64,000 nt of DNA from Aliiroseovarius sp. M344 (GCF_025140835.1 NZ_CP081153.1:1-64000); one strand, 5' to 3'. Shown: positions 37,347 to 46,789, numbered from the stretch's first letter. Made by a program: numbers and translations. The notes: generated from the letters alone by a model not told the origin.

Positions 37347-38491
37347 GTCAACAGATCCTCTCGTTTCAACTCAAATCCTGATGCGATCCAAAGGGTTTCC
37401 AACCGACGGAGTTCCGCGCCCAGTGCTGGGCCGGTAAACTTCGACGAAAGGTCAGCGGCTCGCACCGGAAACGTCGCCTTTGCGCCTTTTTCAATCTCAA
37501 CCCAAGCGCCAGTTTCTGGCGAAACACCCATCTGTGCCGCACGCAGAAGCGCTACGTCTGTCGCCACATCGGCCCCATGCCGATAAGCCAACTCGGCTGC
37601 TGGCGTCACCGAAGCCATGCCGCGCCGGATCACGTCAAGCCGCTTCTGATCGCGCTTTGACAAACGAAGGCGTTCGGCGACATCCACACCGCCCAGCGCG
37701 GCAAGCCGTCGTATTGGATCAGGGGTGCGGTCTTCCTCAAGGTGAATCAGAATGGGAAGGTTTGTTGCGTCGGAAGCAGGCAATACCAGGCCAAGAACAC
37801 CGGTATGCACCATCGCCGCTATCGACGCGGCTGGGTTCGGCGCGGCCAGCAACTTTACCATTTCAGTACCAACACGTTCGTGGGAAAGAGACTCTAATCC
37901 CGCTAAATTTGCGGCTACGCCAGCCAAACCATCTTCATCAATTCCCTTTTCGGGGTCGCCATACCATGCGTGAAACCGAAATAACCGGAGGGTCCGCAGA
38001 TAGTCTTCGCGTATGCGGTCGCCAGCATCATCGATGAACCGCACGCGACGCGCGTTAAGGTCATCCAGCCCACCTCCCAAGGGATCAACGATGTGCCCAT
38101 CAGGTGCCGCATAAAGCGCGTTCATAGTGAAATCGCGGCGATGCGCGTCATCCTCCAGATTGTCCGAGAAGGCGACCACGGCGCGCCGACCGTCAGTTTC
38201 AACATCTTTGCGATAGGTCGTAACCTCAAGCCCTTCGCCATCCGCAACCACGGTGACTGTGCCGTGTTCGATGCCCGTTGGAACCGCGCGAAGGCCTGCA
38301 CCCTCGGCGATTTGCATCACTTGGTCAGGCCTTGCATCCGTTGACAGATCAAGGTCCGAAATTGGCGCGCCCAGCAAATCGTTCCGCACACAACCGCCAA
38401 CAAAAAAGACTTGGTGGCCCGCTTGCGCTATTGCCCTGCACACAGCCTGCGCGGCTGGTGAGTTTATCCAATCCCCGGTTACACGGGTCAT
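37343..38491 (-). CDS. cca: CCA tRNA nucleotidyltransferase
   Basis: A 382-residue class II nucleotidyltransferase that adds or repairs the CCA end of tRNAs. Motif A is FVGGCVRNDLLGAPISDLDL with the DxD metal pair. Motif B/C follows in ALEVTTYRKD-like GLEVTTYRKDVETDG, RRDFTMNALYAAPDG and EDYLRTLRLFRFHAWYGDP. The tRNA-Thr in this window already encodes CCA, so a repair role is possible. It overlaps its neighbours on both sides by 4 nt. Confidence 0.95.
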   Translation of the reverse strand: MTRVTGDWINSPAAQAVCRAIAQAGHQVFFVGGCVRNDLLGAPISDLDLSTDARPDQVMQIAEGAGLRAVPTGIEHGTVTVVADGEGLEVTTYRKDVETDGRRAVVAFSDNLEDDAHRRDFTMNALYAAPDGHIVDPLGGGLDDLNARRVRFIDDAGDRIREDYLRTLRLFRFHAWYGDPEKGIDEDGLAGVAANLAGLESLSHERVGTEMVKLLAAPNPAASIAAMVHTGVLGLVLPASDATNLPILIHLEEDRTPDPIRRLAALGGVDVAERLRLSKRDQKRLDVIRRGMASVTPAAELAYRHGADVATDVALLRAAQMGVSPETGAWVEIEKGAKATFPVRAADLSSKFTGPALGAELRRLETLWIASGFELKREDLLT

Positions 38492-39084
38492 TGGAGCAAC
38501 CGTTCGGCAAGTGCACGCAACATCCGCGCGGTGGCTCCCCAGATATAATATGGCCCGAATGGCACCGTCTCATACATTCGCATCCGCCCCTGCCAGATCC
38601 GCCCTTGTTGGCTATATTTAGCAAGGTTAGAGACATGATGAAACGGCACGGAAAAGATTTCCTCGACCTCGCCGACCTCAGCGATGGCGTCGAATGGCTG
38701 AGAAATAAACCCAACGACGGGCGTGACAGAAAAGCCGGTTACCGTCTCGTGTTGGGGAAGTTGGCCGATGATTTCGACAAGGCCCGGCGGCAGACCTACT
38801 TCTTCCTGCGCCTCACGTAGTGCAGTGGCGACAACGTCTGTGTCAACAGAATCCACCTTGCCACCAGGAAACGCAATTTGTCCGGGGTGATGTTTCAAGG
38901 CTGAGGACCGTTTGGTCAAAATCAGCTGCAGAATGCCCTGGTCCCACATCAATGGCACCAGAACACCGGCGGGACGCAGTTTGCGCCCTTCTGGCAGCGT
39001 GATGTCGGGGTGCAAGTCAAAGTCCGAGCTGCCGCGCCCCGGCTGGGCAAGGGCTTGTCGGATATCGTCGATCGGGTCAGTCAC
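38488..39084 (-). CDS. CoA pyrophosphatase-type Nudix hydrolase
   Basis: A Nudix hydrolase with the CoA-diphosphatase signature LTKRSSALKHHPGQIAFPGG preceding the Nudix box, which reads GGKVDS...REAQEEVGL. These enzymes cleave CoA and its derivatives to 4'-phosphopantetheine and 3',5'-ADP. I favour the GTG at 39084, which overlaps the hslO stop by 8 nt (GTGACTGA); an ATG at 39108 or 39132 is possible. It lies between hslO and cca. Confidence 0.9.
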   Translation of the reverse strand: MTDPIDDIRQALAQPGRGSSDFDLHPDITLPEGRKLRPAGVLVPLMWDQGILQLILTKRSSALKHHPGQIAFPGGKVDSVDTDVVATALREAQEEVGLPPGLVEIIGQLPQHETVTGFSVTPVVGFISQPFDAIAEVGEVEEIFSVPFHHVSNLAKYSQQGRIWQGRMRMYETVPFGPYYIWGATARMLRALAERLLQ

Positions 39085-40078
39085 CTGCGCTGTCCTGGTC
39101 AACGGCATCCTTGCCCAACGTCGCTGGATCAAGGTCGTAATGGGCGCCGCAAAACTGGCAATCGGCCGTCACGCGCCCCTCATCTGTTGTCATGTGACCA
39201 AGATCGCGCTTCGAATAGATCGATAAGCTTTCGCGCACACGCGCCTCGGAACATGGGCAGCCAAAACTAACCGCTTGCGGGTCAAACACGCGTGGGGTTT
39301 CTTCGTGGAACAGTCGCACCAAAAGGTCAGTGGGTTGGACCGAAGGGCCGACCAGTTCAAGTTCTTCAACAGTGTTCAGCAGGATGTTGGCCCGATTCCA
39401 GTTTTCAGCATCATCATCCGAAACCAGATCCTGTGCAGACAACAAGCCACCTTCGCCGGACCCTCCCTCGCCCGTAACATGAGGCGAGGCTTTGGGCATA
39501 TGTTGCAACATGATGCCACCAGCCCGCCAGTTTTCTTCGCCGCCAGCCCATGTCGACTTCCCAAAGGTGAGATGGAACCGGGTTGGCAATTGTTCGGACT
39601 GCGCGAAATAGGCTTGCGCGCAATCAGACAGGGACTGGCCAGAGATAGGCGTCATACCGGTATAGGGCTTTTGAGCGCTGCCTTGATGGATCAGAACAGC
39701 AAAATATCCTTTGCCAATCTGGGGGAATCCAGGTGCATTAGGCTCTAATCTGTCGGCATCGTAACTGGCATAAGCACGCACCGTCGCCGGGTCGCCTTCC
39801 TTCTCGGGGGCATAGTAATCCGTTGCAATCAATCGCGCTGGCCCGTCGCCACGCACTTGCAAGGACAGCTTCCACTCCATCTTGATGGTCTGACCGATCA
39901 GCGCCGTCAGCATGGCCGCTTCAGCCACCAGCGCCTCGATCGCTGGCGGGTAATCGTGCTGCGACAGGATCGTGTCCAACGTGCCGTCCAGCCGCAAAAC
40001 CCGTCCGCGAATGTCGCTGCGGTCCAGTTGAAATGGTAGGATGGTGTCATCCCAGGCGATTTTAGTTCCAAGGGTCAT
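39077..40078 (-). CDS. hslO: Redox-regulated chaperone Hsp33
   Basis: Hsp33 is a holdase activated by oxidative unfolding. The 333-residue protein has the C-terminal zinc redox switch in two parts, FGCPCSEARV and TADCQFCGAHYDL. The conserved N-terminal and middle segments FQLDRSDIRGRVLRL and YFAQSEQLPTRFHL are present. It is the first gene of the operon with the Nudix, cca and methyltransferase genes. Confidence 0.95.
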   Translation of the reverse strand: MTLGTKIAWDDTILPFQLDRSDIRGRVLRLDGTLDTILSQHDYPPAIEALVAEAAMLTALIGQTIKMEWKLSLQVRGDGPARLIATDYYAPEKEGDPATVRAYASYDADRLEPNAPGFPQIGKGYFAVLIHQGSAQKPYTGMTPISGQSLSDCAQAYFAQSEQLPTRFHLTFGKSTWAGGEENWRAGGIMLQHMPKASPHVTGEGGSGEGGLLSAQDLVSDDDAENWNRANILLNTVEELELVGPSVQPTDLLVRLFHEETPRVFDPQAVSFGCPCSEARVRESLSIYSKRDLGHMTTDEGRVTADCQFCGAHYDLDPATLGKDAVDQDSAGD

Positions 40079-40150
40079 GGGGTTTCCTATCGGCGTTCAG
40101 CTTGGCATACCGCGTCTATATGGTGTCGGCAACCGAAGGGAAAAGGGCAG

Positions 40151-40594
40151 ATGCGCAGATTTGGCAAGCCACGCGAGTATGGTCGAAAATACGTCCTGCG
40201 TCCGGGCGCCTATGCAATTCTTCTCCGGGGTCGCGATATGCTGATCACTCATCAATCAGAGCCATTCAACGAATTTCAACTGCCGGGCGGAGGGATTGAT
40301 CCGGGCGAAAGTGCCATCGTTGCCTTGCACCGCGAGGTTCTGGAAGAGACGGGTTGGAAGATTGCTGCTCCAACGCGGTTGGGTGCCTATCGTCGGTTTG
40401 GCTATATGCCAGAATACGACATGTGGGCCGAAAAGATCTGCCATATCTTTGTGGCCAGACCATTACGCCAAGTCAGTGCGCCGCTTGAATTGGACCACCA
40501 AGCGATCTGGACCGACGCCAAAAGCGCCGCACGCATTCTATGCAACAAAGGCGATCGGCATTTTGTCAGGCATCACCTGTTGTCCGGCTTATAG
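40151..40594 (+). CDS. Nudix hydrolase
   Basis: A 147-residue Nudix protein with the complete Nudix box LPGGGIDPGESAIVALHREV followed by LEETGW. The substrate is unknown; the size and YGRKYVLRPGAYAILLRGRD opening resemble the MutT/ADP-ribose group. It is divergent from hslO, and its last 22 bp overlap the convergent response-regulator phosphatase gene. Confidence 0.9.
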   Translation: MRRFGKPREYGRKYVLRPGAYAILLRGRDMLITHQSEPFNEFQLPGGGIDPGESAIVALHREVLEETGWKIAAPTRLGAYRRFGYMPEYDMWAEKICHIFVARPLRQVSAPLELDHQAIWTDAKSAARILCNKGDRHFVRHHLLSGL

Positions 40595-41871
40595 GTCACC
40601 ATCACACAAGACAGGTCATCCCCAAGATCCTGCCCGCCAGAATACGCATCAAGATCCCATACCAATGAATCAAACAACGGCTCGTTCGTCAGCGCGTTGT
40701 TTTTCTGCAGTATTTCCGCAAAACCGTCTTCGTCTAGCATTGCACCCGTGGCGTTGGCGCATTCTGTGAAACCATCCGAATAGAAAATCAGCCGCTCGCC
40801 AGGCGCAAGGGTCAGGTGTTGTCGTGAAAACTCTGCGCCCGCGATCAGGCCGATCGGCAGTCCGCCTTCGCCGAAAAACTGGGCATCGCCATTGATTGGC
40901 AGCCGGACAGCATTTGGATGCCCGCATTGAGCCATCTCAACCTCTCCGGTGCGCAGGTTCAAATAGCCAAACAACATGGTGAAGTAATGTTCGGACCGCA
41001 GATCATTTAACAAAAGCTGGTTTAACTCTGTTGCAACGGTTTCAGGCGCGCGGCTGCGATAGCGACCGTTCTGACCCATATCAAGCGCGATGTTGTGTGT
41101 TGGCGATCCGTCCGAAAAATAGGACGCCAAGCGCGCTGTTAAAAGCGCAGACGCAATACCGTGCCCTGAGACGTCAATGGAATAGAAGGCCAGTGTGTCA
41201 GGCCCTGCTTCGAAAAACCCGACAAGATCACCGCCGACATGACCACAGGGCTTGAGCATCAGCGAAACCTCGGCCTCCCCAAAGTCACGATACTTTTCGC
41301 GAACCAGTGACTGTTGCATCTTGCGCGCCTCTACTAGGTCACGGTCAAGCGAATCATAAAGCGTCTGGATTTCAGCCAGTGTCGACGAAACGAGACGGTT
41401 TTTGTCCTGCAACTCCCGCTCCATCGATAGGATGCGGCCCCCTGCATTGATGCGCGCACGCAATTCATCCGGGTTCACCGGTTTGGCCAGAAAGTCGTCA
41501 GCACCGACATCCAACCCCTGCGCGACAGCCCCCTTGTCAGTCTTTGACGTCAACAAAATGAAATAGACATACCCCGCAAGCGGCAGTTTTCGAAAGGCCG
41601 CGCACAGTTCAAGCCCGTCCATGCCGGGCATCATCCAATCGCTGAGAATAAGGTCGAAATGTTCTTGCTTACAGATATCCAACGCCTCAACGCCGGTGCC
41701 CGCCTCGGTCACTTCATAGCCTTGGCGTGACAAGGATGACGTCAGAATGCGCCGCTGCGCCCTGCTGTCATCGACAACCAAGATCCGGCGCACCGGGTTA
41801 TCGGCCACCGGTTGCGACGGCACCTGTTGGATCGGCCCATCACATCTTACATATGCATTTACGGCACTCAA
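40573..41871 (-). CDS. Response regulator with PP2C/SpoIIE phosphatase output
   Basis: The 432-residue protein has a receiver domain (about 28-150) with the acidic pair in LVVDDSRAQRR, the phospho-acceptor Asp in LSDWMMPGMDG and Lys in FLAKPVNPDE. A short helical linker follows, then a PPM/SpoIIE phosphatase (about 200-425) with GHVGGDLVGFFE, YSIDVSGHGIASALL and SDGFTECANATG metal-binding aspartates. Such proteins act as RsbU-type switches on anti-sigma antagonists; no RsbV or RsbW is adjacent. The start codon is TTG with GAGGGAA upstream. A CtrA box lies 55 bp upstream. Confidence 0.92.
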   Translation of the reverse strand: MSAVNAYVRCDGPIQQVPSQPVADNPVRRILVVDDSRAQRRILTSSLSRQGYEVTEAGTGVEALDICKQEHFDLILSDWMMPGMDGLELCAAFRKLPLAGYVYFILLTSKTDKGAVAQGLDVGADDFLAKPVNPDELRARINAGGRILSMERELQDKNRLVSSTLAEIQTLYDSLDRDLVEARKMQQSLVREKYRDFGEAEVSLMLKPCGHVGGDLVGFFEAGPDTLAFYSIDVSGHGIASALLTARLASYFSDGSPTHNIALDMGQNGRYRSRAPETVATELNQLLLNDLRSEHYFTMLFGYLNLRTGEVEMAQCGHPNAVRLPINGDAQFFGEGGLPIGLIAGAEFSRQHLTLAPGERLIFYSDGFTECANATGAMLDEDGFAEILQKNNALTNEPLFDSLVWDLDAYSGGQDLGDDLSCVMVTYKPDNR

Positions 41872-41925
41872 ACCATTCCCTCGACCTAGGATTCGCGTCG
41901 TCCGGTGATGGTTAGCGTCGGGCCT

Positions 41926-41940
41926 TTAACAGCCATTTAA
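41926..41940. promoter_or_regulatory. CtrA box between the phosphatase and Hpt genes
   Basis: TTAA-CAGCCAT-TTAA is a perfect TTAA-N7-TTAA site in the divergent gap. On the plus strand its left half overlaps a -35-like TTAACA (41926-41931), 17 nt from TTTTAT (41949-41954), pointing to the Hpt gene. A half site TTAACC lies at 41969-41974. Confidence 0.65.
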
Positions 41941-42024
41941 TGTGAAAGTTTTATCAAAACTCCGATGCTTACGGGTTCTTAACCGCTGCGGCCTAATCTG
42001 TAAGCGCTGACTCAGGAGGCCTTG

Positions 42025-42339
42025 ATGATTAATTGGAATCGCGTGAACGAGTTGAAAGCTGAAATCGGCGAAGATGATTTCGCAGAAGTGGCCGAGCTGT
42101 TTCTGGAAGAGGTCGAGGAGGTTATCTGCCGTTTGAAGTCCGCACCAAAGCCTGCCTTGTTTGAGCAGGACATGCACTTTCTGAAAAGCTCGTCACTGAA
42201 CCTAGGCTTTGACCAACTTTCAAAGCTGTGCGGTGAGGGTGAGCGGGAAGCCGCGGCCGGCAACTATGACGCCGTGCCCCTTATGCCGGTCTTTCAAGCC
42301 TATGACGCCTCGAAGCAAGCGTTTCTAAGCGGTGGTTAG
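42025..42339 (+). CDS. Small Hpt (histidine phosphotransfer) protein
   Basis: A 104-residue helical protein resembling a single Hpt domain. The likely phospho-accepting His is in EQDMHFLKSSSLNLGF, close to the usual HxLKGSS pattern. It could relay phosphate to the divergent response-regulator phosphatase. AGGAGG sits before the ATG; an in-frame TTG at 42022 is less likely. It is too small to be ChpT. Its stop shares bases with the convergent ilvA stop (TTAG). Confidence 0.82.
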   Translation: MINWNRVNELKAEIGEDDFAEVAELFLEEVEEVICRLKSAPKPALFEQDMHFLKSSSLNLGFDQLSKLCGEGEREAAAGNYDAVPLMPVFQAYDASKQAFLSGG

Positions 42340-43583
42340 ACCACAAACTCGGCGATGGTTTCGTCACCCGTGATGTCTGAATAGACAAAGCCACCCTCAT
42401 CCAACCGCGCGTAAAGGGTTTCGAAATTCTCTGGGTCGCTGGTTTCGATACCAATAAGAACCGACCCGAAGTTGCGCGCGCTTTTCTTCATGTATTCAAA
42501 CCGCGCAATGTTGTCGTCAGGACCGAGCACCTGCAGGAAGTCTTTCAAGGCACCGGGCCGTTGGGGTAGCCGCAACAGGAAATATTTTTTCACGCCCGTA
42601 TACCGCTGACTGCGTTCTTTCACTTCCGGAAGCCGTTCGAAATCGAAATTGCCGCCGGATGTAACACAAACCACGGTCTTGCCTTTGATTTCGGTGCGAA
42701 GGTCTTTTAGTGCATCGATGGACAACGCGCCCGCTGGTTCCAAAACAACCCCTTCGACGTTCAACATCTCGAGGATAGTCGAGCAAATGCGATCCTCGGG
42801 CACCGCAAGAACCTTTTCGGCAGACACCGTTTTCAGAACATCGAACGTTACCCGCCCGATCTGAGCCACAGCCGCGCCATCCACAAAGTTGTTGACGCGG
42901 GCAAGTTTGACGGGCTTGCCCGCGTCCAGGGCTGCTGCCAGGCTTGCCGCTCCAGCTGGTTCAACAAATTTGATGTCTGTGTGGGGGGCGACATCACGCA
43001 GATACTTGGTCATTCCAGCGGACAGGCCACCACCCCCGACCGGCAACACAATCATGTCCGGCAGACTTTTTAGCTGCTCGACGATCTCTGCTGCGACGCT
43101 TGCCTGCCCTTCGATCACATCAGGATCGTCAAAGGGTGACAGGAAATGCCCCCCAACTTCCGCACAGAACCGCTTCGCTTCGGCCAGCGTGTCATCAAAA
43201 TAGTCACCAACAAGGCGAATTTCGACGTTGTCGCCGCCAAACATGCGCGTCTTATCGATCTTCTGAAGCGGTGTCGTCACCGGCATGAAGATCACGCCCT
43301 TCACATCAAAATGGCGACAGACATACGCCACGCCCTGCGCGTGATTACCAGCCGAGGCGCAGACGAACACACTGGTTTCGGGGCTGTGCGACAACACCTT
43401 GGCCATGGCGTTCAGCGCGCCCCTGATCTTGTAGCTGCGGACGGGGCTCAGGTCTTCGCGCTTCAGCCAGATGTCGGCTTCATACACCTCTGACAGGTGA
43501 TCGTTGCGCTGCAGCGGTGTCGCTGGGAACAGCGTACGCATCAGATGTTCGGCGCTGTGCGCTTTGTCGGTGAAGCTGGTCAT
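42336..43583 (-). CDS. ilvA: Threonine ammonia-lyase
   Basis: IlvA deaminates threonine to 2-oxobutanoate, the first step of isoleucine synthesis. The 415-residue protein has the PLP lysine in SPVRSYKIRGALNAM, the ASAGNHAQGVAY substrate loop and the phosphate-binding LPVGGGGLSAGM. A single C-terminal ACT-like domain (about 335-415) starts FLLRLPQRPGALKDFL and suggests isoleucine feedback control. Confidence 0.95.
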   Translation of the reverse strand: MTSFTDKAHSAEHLMRTLFPATPLQRNDHLSEVYEADIWLKREDLSPVRSYKIRGALNAMAKVLSHSPETSVFVCASAGNHAQGVAYVCRHFDVKGVIFMPVTTPLQKIDKTRMFGGDNVEIRLVGDYFDDTLAEAKRFCAEVGGHFLSPFDDPDVIEGQASVAAEIVEQLKSLPDMIVLPVGGGGLSAGMTKYLRDVAPHTDIKFVEPAGAASLAAALDAGKPVKLARVNNFVDGAAVAQIGRVTFDVLKTVSAEKVLAVPEDRICSTILEMLNVEGVVLEPAGALSIDALKDLRTEIKGKTVVCVTSGGNFDFERLPEVKERSQRYTGVKKYFLLRLPQRPGALKDFLQVLGPDDNIARFEYMKKSARNFGSVLIGIETSDPENFETLYARLDEGGFVYSDITGDETIAEFVV

Positions 43584-43644
43584 AGTATATGCATTGCCTG
43601 AATGTCGGTCGGGTGCAATCCCTTGCCGAGATTCAAACCTATAG

Positions 43645-43673
43645 TTGACGAATAAGGGCTGGATGCCACTATT
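43645..43673 (+). promoter_or_regulatory. Promoter-like sequence before the charged secreted protein
   Basis: TTGACG (43645-43650), a 17-nt spacer and ACTATT (43668-43673) lie about 50 bp upstream of the ATG at 43722. The -35 matches five of six consensus bases. Confidence 0.45.
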
Positions 43674-43721
43674 GTGGCCTAATTCCAGTTTACAGTCGAC
43701 TTTCTAAAGGAGGCCCACGAC

Positions 43722-44651
43722 ATGCCGATCATGAAACACCTAACTGTTGGCGCTTTAGTCGCAGCACTTTCCGTCCCCGCATTGGGAACCGTTGCATTGA
43801 CCCTGTCGACAGAGCCCGCTTTCGCGAAGAACAAGGATCGGGGAAAGTCGAAAGACCGCGACCGGACCAAAAGGGAACGGCCTGACAAGCGGGACAGCAA
43901 ATCGCGGGGGTCTGGCCGCACCAAGGAAACCGGACGCACCAAAGCTGCTGTTAAGACGAGCAACGGGTCGGTGCGCAGTGTGCTCAAGGGTGCGAATGCC
44001 TCTAACGCAAGCGCTCGTGCCCTTGAAGTGGCAAGTCCCAACAGCCGTGTCGGGAAGGCCGCGCTGTATCGCGATGCGGTTCTGGCTGCAACCACCGCAG
44101 ACGAGGCAGCCGCCGCTGTCGCGACCATGCTGGAAGAGCTCGAAGCCACCGATCCCGGCTTTACGTCAGAGGAAACACAGGCTGTGATTGATGGTCTGGA
44201 AGCAACCAAACAAGGCCTGATGGATCAGGAAACCGCACTGCTGGCCGAACAGGAAGAGCTGAACAGCAAGACGGAACTGACCGAAGAGGAACAGGTCCGC
44301 CTAGGTGAGATTGAGGGCGAACTGGAAACAGTCCGCACCCAGCACTCCGAGAACGCGGACGCCTTGGCATCGGCTAACGACGATCTGACTACCGCAACGG
44401 AGTACGAGGCCGAGCTTGATCGCCTGCAAGCCGAGTTGACCAAGGCCGAGGAAGCTGCAGAAGGCGCAGAAACCGGGCAACAGGATGCTCTGCTGGCGCT
44501 GACCGACGGCCGGGACATTTCCGAGAATGTAGAGGCGATGGCCGAGCTTCATTCCAACCTTGGACTTCCGGCCGAAGAGCCCGAGTTACCCGAGGAAGAA
44601 ATGCCCGAAGAAACTGACGAGGATTCAGAAGAAGTGACTTCGGATTCGTAA
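43722..44651 (+). CDS. Secreted, charge-polarised protein of unknown function
   Basis: A 309-residue protein I do not recognise. It has an N-terminal signal peptide with a likely cut after AFA near residue 35. A very basic, low-complexity stretch (about 36-75, rich in K, R and D/S) follows. Next comes a helical region (about 90-150), a heptad-like coiled coil (about 155-255, e.g. LLAEQEELNSKTELTEEEQ), and an acidic tail with repeated E, D and P. A good AAAGGAGG ribosome-binding site and a downstream terminator support it as a real gene. A periplasmic or surface structural role is conceivable. Confidence 0.78.
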   Translation: MPIMKHLTVGALVAALSVPALGTVALTLSTEPAFAKNKDRGKSKDRDRTKRERPDKRDSKSRGSGRTKETGRTKAAVKTSNGSVRSVLKGANASNASARALEVASPNSRVGKAALYRDAVLAATTADEAAAAVATMLEELEATDPGFTSEETQAVIDGLEATKQGLMDQETALLAEQEELNSKTELTEEEQVRLGEIEGELETVRTQHSENADALASANDDLTTATEYEAELDRLQAELTKAEEAAEGAETGQQDALLALTDGRDISENVEAMAELHSNLGLPAEEPELPEEEMPEETDEDSEEVTSDS

Positions 44652-44653
44652 CC

Positions 44654-44691
44654 GAAAGGCGCAGGCGGTCAACGGGCTGCCTGCGCCTTTC
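44654..44691 (+). terminator. Intrinsic terminator
   Basis: A perfect 13-bp stem GAAAGGCGCAGGC (44654-44666) / GCCTGCGCCTTTC (44679-44691) with a 12-nt loop, followed by TGCTTTTGCCTC. It separates the secreted protein gene from argG. Confidence 0.85.
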
Positions 44692-44765
44692 TGCTTTTGC
44701 CTCTCTTCCTTGCTCTTGCCAACAAAAACAGGTAACTGCGCGCAGACGATACGTAGGAGAAAACG

Positions 44766-45992
44766 ATGTCTGCGCCCAAGAAAGTTGTTCTGGCCTATTC
44801 CGGTGGCCTTGATACCTCGATCATCCTGAAATGGTTGCAAACCGAGTACGGGTGCGAAGTGATTACTTTCACCGCTGACCTTGGTCAGGGTGAGGAGCTG
44901 GACCCGGCCCGCAAAAAAGCCGAGATGCTGGGCATCAAGCCAGAAAACATCCACATCGAAGACCTCCGGGAAGAATTCGTGCGTGACTTTGTGTTCCCGA
45001 TGTTCCGTGCCAATGCGCAATACGAAGGTCTGTACCTGCTTGGCACATCAATCGCGCGCCCACTGATTTCAAAGCGGCTGGTTGAAATCGCCAAAGAACA
45101 CAACGCTGACGCGGTCAGCCACGGCGCGACCGGCAAAGGCAACGATCAGGTGCGCTTCGAACTGGCCGCCTATGCGTTAAACCCCGAGATCAAAGTGATC
45201 GCCCCGTGGCGTGAGTGGGATCTGAGCTCTCGCACGCGCCTTTTGGAGTTTGCAGAGCAGCATCAGATTCCGGTTGCGAAAGACAAACGCGGCGAAGCGC
45301 CTTTCTCAGTCGATGCGAACCTTCTGCATACCTCGTCCGAGGGTAAGGTTCTGGAAGACCCAGCCGTGGATGCGCCCGACTATGTTTACCAGCGCACCGT
45401 ACACCCGGAAGATGCGCCCGACACGCCCGAGTTCATCGAGATCGGGTTTGAGAAGGGTGATGCCGTGTCGATCAACGGTGTGGACATGTCGCCCGCAACG
45501 ATCCTGACTGAGCTTAACGAGTATGGCCGCAAACACGGTATTGGTCGCCTTGATCTGGTCGAAGGCCGCTATGTTGGCATGAAGTCGCGTGGCATCTATG
45601 AAACGCCCGGTGGCACGATCCTTCTGGATGCCCACCGCGGGATCGAATCGATCACAATGGACCGGGGCGCGATGCATCTGAAAGACGAGCTGATGCCGAA
45701 ATACGCCGAGCTGATCTATAATGGCTACTGGTACAGTCCCGAGCGCGAGATGCTGCAAGCCGCCATTGACGCCAGCCAAGAACACGTGACCGGCACCGTG
45801 CGCATGAAGCTATACAAGGGTCTGGCCCGTGTGGTTGGCCGCTGGTCCGATCATTCGCTGTATTCAGAAGAGCACGTGACGTTTGAAGAGGACATGGGGG
45901 CGTATGATCAGAAAGACGCGGCAGGTTTCATTCAGTTGAACGCCCTGCGACTGAAGCTGATCGCAATGCGCAACAAGCGCGTGGCCAAGTGA
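44766..45992 (+). CDS. argG: Argininosuccinate synthase
   Basis: ArgG condenses citrulline and aspartate with ATP in arginine synthesis. The 408-residue protein has the P-loop [44 protein letters not shown] and [21 protein letters not shown] precedes the ATG. The stop overlaps the DUF1810 start as GTGA. Confidence 0.98.
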   Translation: MSAPKKVVLAYSGGLDTSIILKWLQTEYGCEVITFTADLGQGEELDPARKKAEMLGIKPENIHIEDLREEFVRDFVFPMFRANAQYEGLYLLGTSIARPLISKRLVEIAKEHNADAVSHGATGKGNDQVRFELAAYALNPEIKVIAPWREWDLSSRTRLLEFAEQHQIPVAKDKRGEAPFSVDANLLHTSSEGKVLEDPAVDAPDYVYQRTVHPEDAPDTPEFIEIGFEKGDAVSINGVDMSPATILTELNEYGRKHGIGRLDLVEGRYVGMKSRGIYETPGGTILLDAHRGIESITMDRGAMHLKDELMPKYAELIYNGYWYSPEREMLQAAIDASQEHVTGTVRMKLYKGLARVVGRWSDHSLYSEEHVTFEEDMGAYDQKDAAGFIQLNALRLKLIAMRNKRVAK

Positions 45993-46429
45993 CCTACGAT
46001 AACGAAAAAGACGATGAGCTGGAGATGTTCATCGAGGCTCAGGACACCGTGTGGCGCGATGTCCTGAGCGAACTGCAGGCCGGGGAAAAGGAAGGCCACT
46101 GGATGTGGTTTGTCTTCCCGCAATTGGCCGAGTTGGGGCAATCCTATATGTCGCAACTGTATGGGCTTGAAAGCCTGACTGAAGCTGAAGCCTATCTTGG
46201 CCATGATGAACTGCAACGCCGTCTCCTTGTTGTTTCATCGCTTATGCTTGAACATGCTGATAAGGGCGCCGACAGGGTTTTGGGAAATATCGACGCTCAG
46301 AAATTGAAATCCTGCATGACCCTGTTTGCGGCTGTCCAAAATGCTCCACCGATTTTTCAGCAGGTTCTTGACGCGCTGTTCGATGGCGCACCCTGTGCCC
46401 ACACTGTCGCAGCATTGAACCGGACCTAG
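45989..46429 (+). CDS. DUF1810 family protein
   Basis: A 146-residue member of DUF1810 (calpastatin-like name in older records). It has [43 protein letters not shown] and [19 protein letters not shown]. It has been linked to nucleotide-related macrodomain-like proteins, but its function is not established. The GTG start overlaps argG, suggesting coupling. Confidence 0.87.
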   Translation: MTYDNEKDDELEMFIEAQDTVWRDVLSELQAGEKEGHWMWFVFPQLAELGQSYMSQLYGLESLTEAEAYLGHDELQRRLLVVSSLMLEHADKGADRVLGNIDAQKLKSCMTLFAAVQNAPPIFQQVLDALFDGAPCAHTVAALNRT

Positions 46430-46504
46430 CGTCACCGGCCGTTTGGTCAATCTTGCTCTTCCCGCCCTGCCTGCCTAATCGCAAAGCAGAAGGGGGAAAA
46501 CGAT

Positions 46505-46789
46505 ATGCCGCTTAGTAAAATTGCCGAGGATATTCAGGTCGGTCTTGATGGCCGCCGCTTTGATGGGTCACTGAAGTTTGATTGCGGCGACGACGGCGTC
46601 GTCATATTGGCCGACAGCGGTGTCAGCACAGTTGACCGTGAAACAGATTGCGCGCTGCGCCTGTCGACAGAGAACCTGCAAAGGCTTTTGGTTGGGAAGC
46701 TCAACCCCATGACCGCTGTCATGATGGGGAAGATCAAGATATCCGGCGATATGCCGACCGCGCTCAGGCTCGCAAAGCTGCTGAGTTAG
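46505..46789 (+). CDS. SCP2 sterol-binding domain protein
   Basis: A 94-residue protein made of a single SCP2-type lipid-binding fold. LVGKLNPMTAVMMGKIKISG and MPTALRLAKLL are the family's C-terminal signature. Such small proteins probably bind acyl chains or sterol-like lipids. AGGGGGAAA precedes the ATG. Its stop shares bases (TTAG) with the convergent ribokinase gene. Confidence 0.9.
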   Translation: MPLSKIAEDIQVGLDGRRFDGSLKFDCGDDGVVILADSGVSTVDRETDCALRLSTENLQRLLVGKLNPMTAVMMGKIKISGDMPTALRLAKLLS

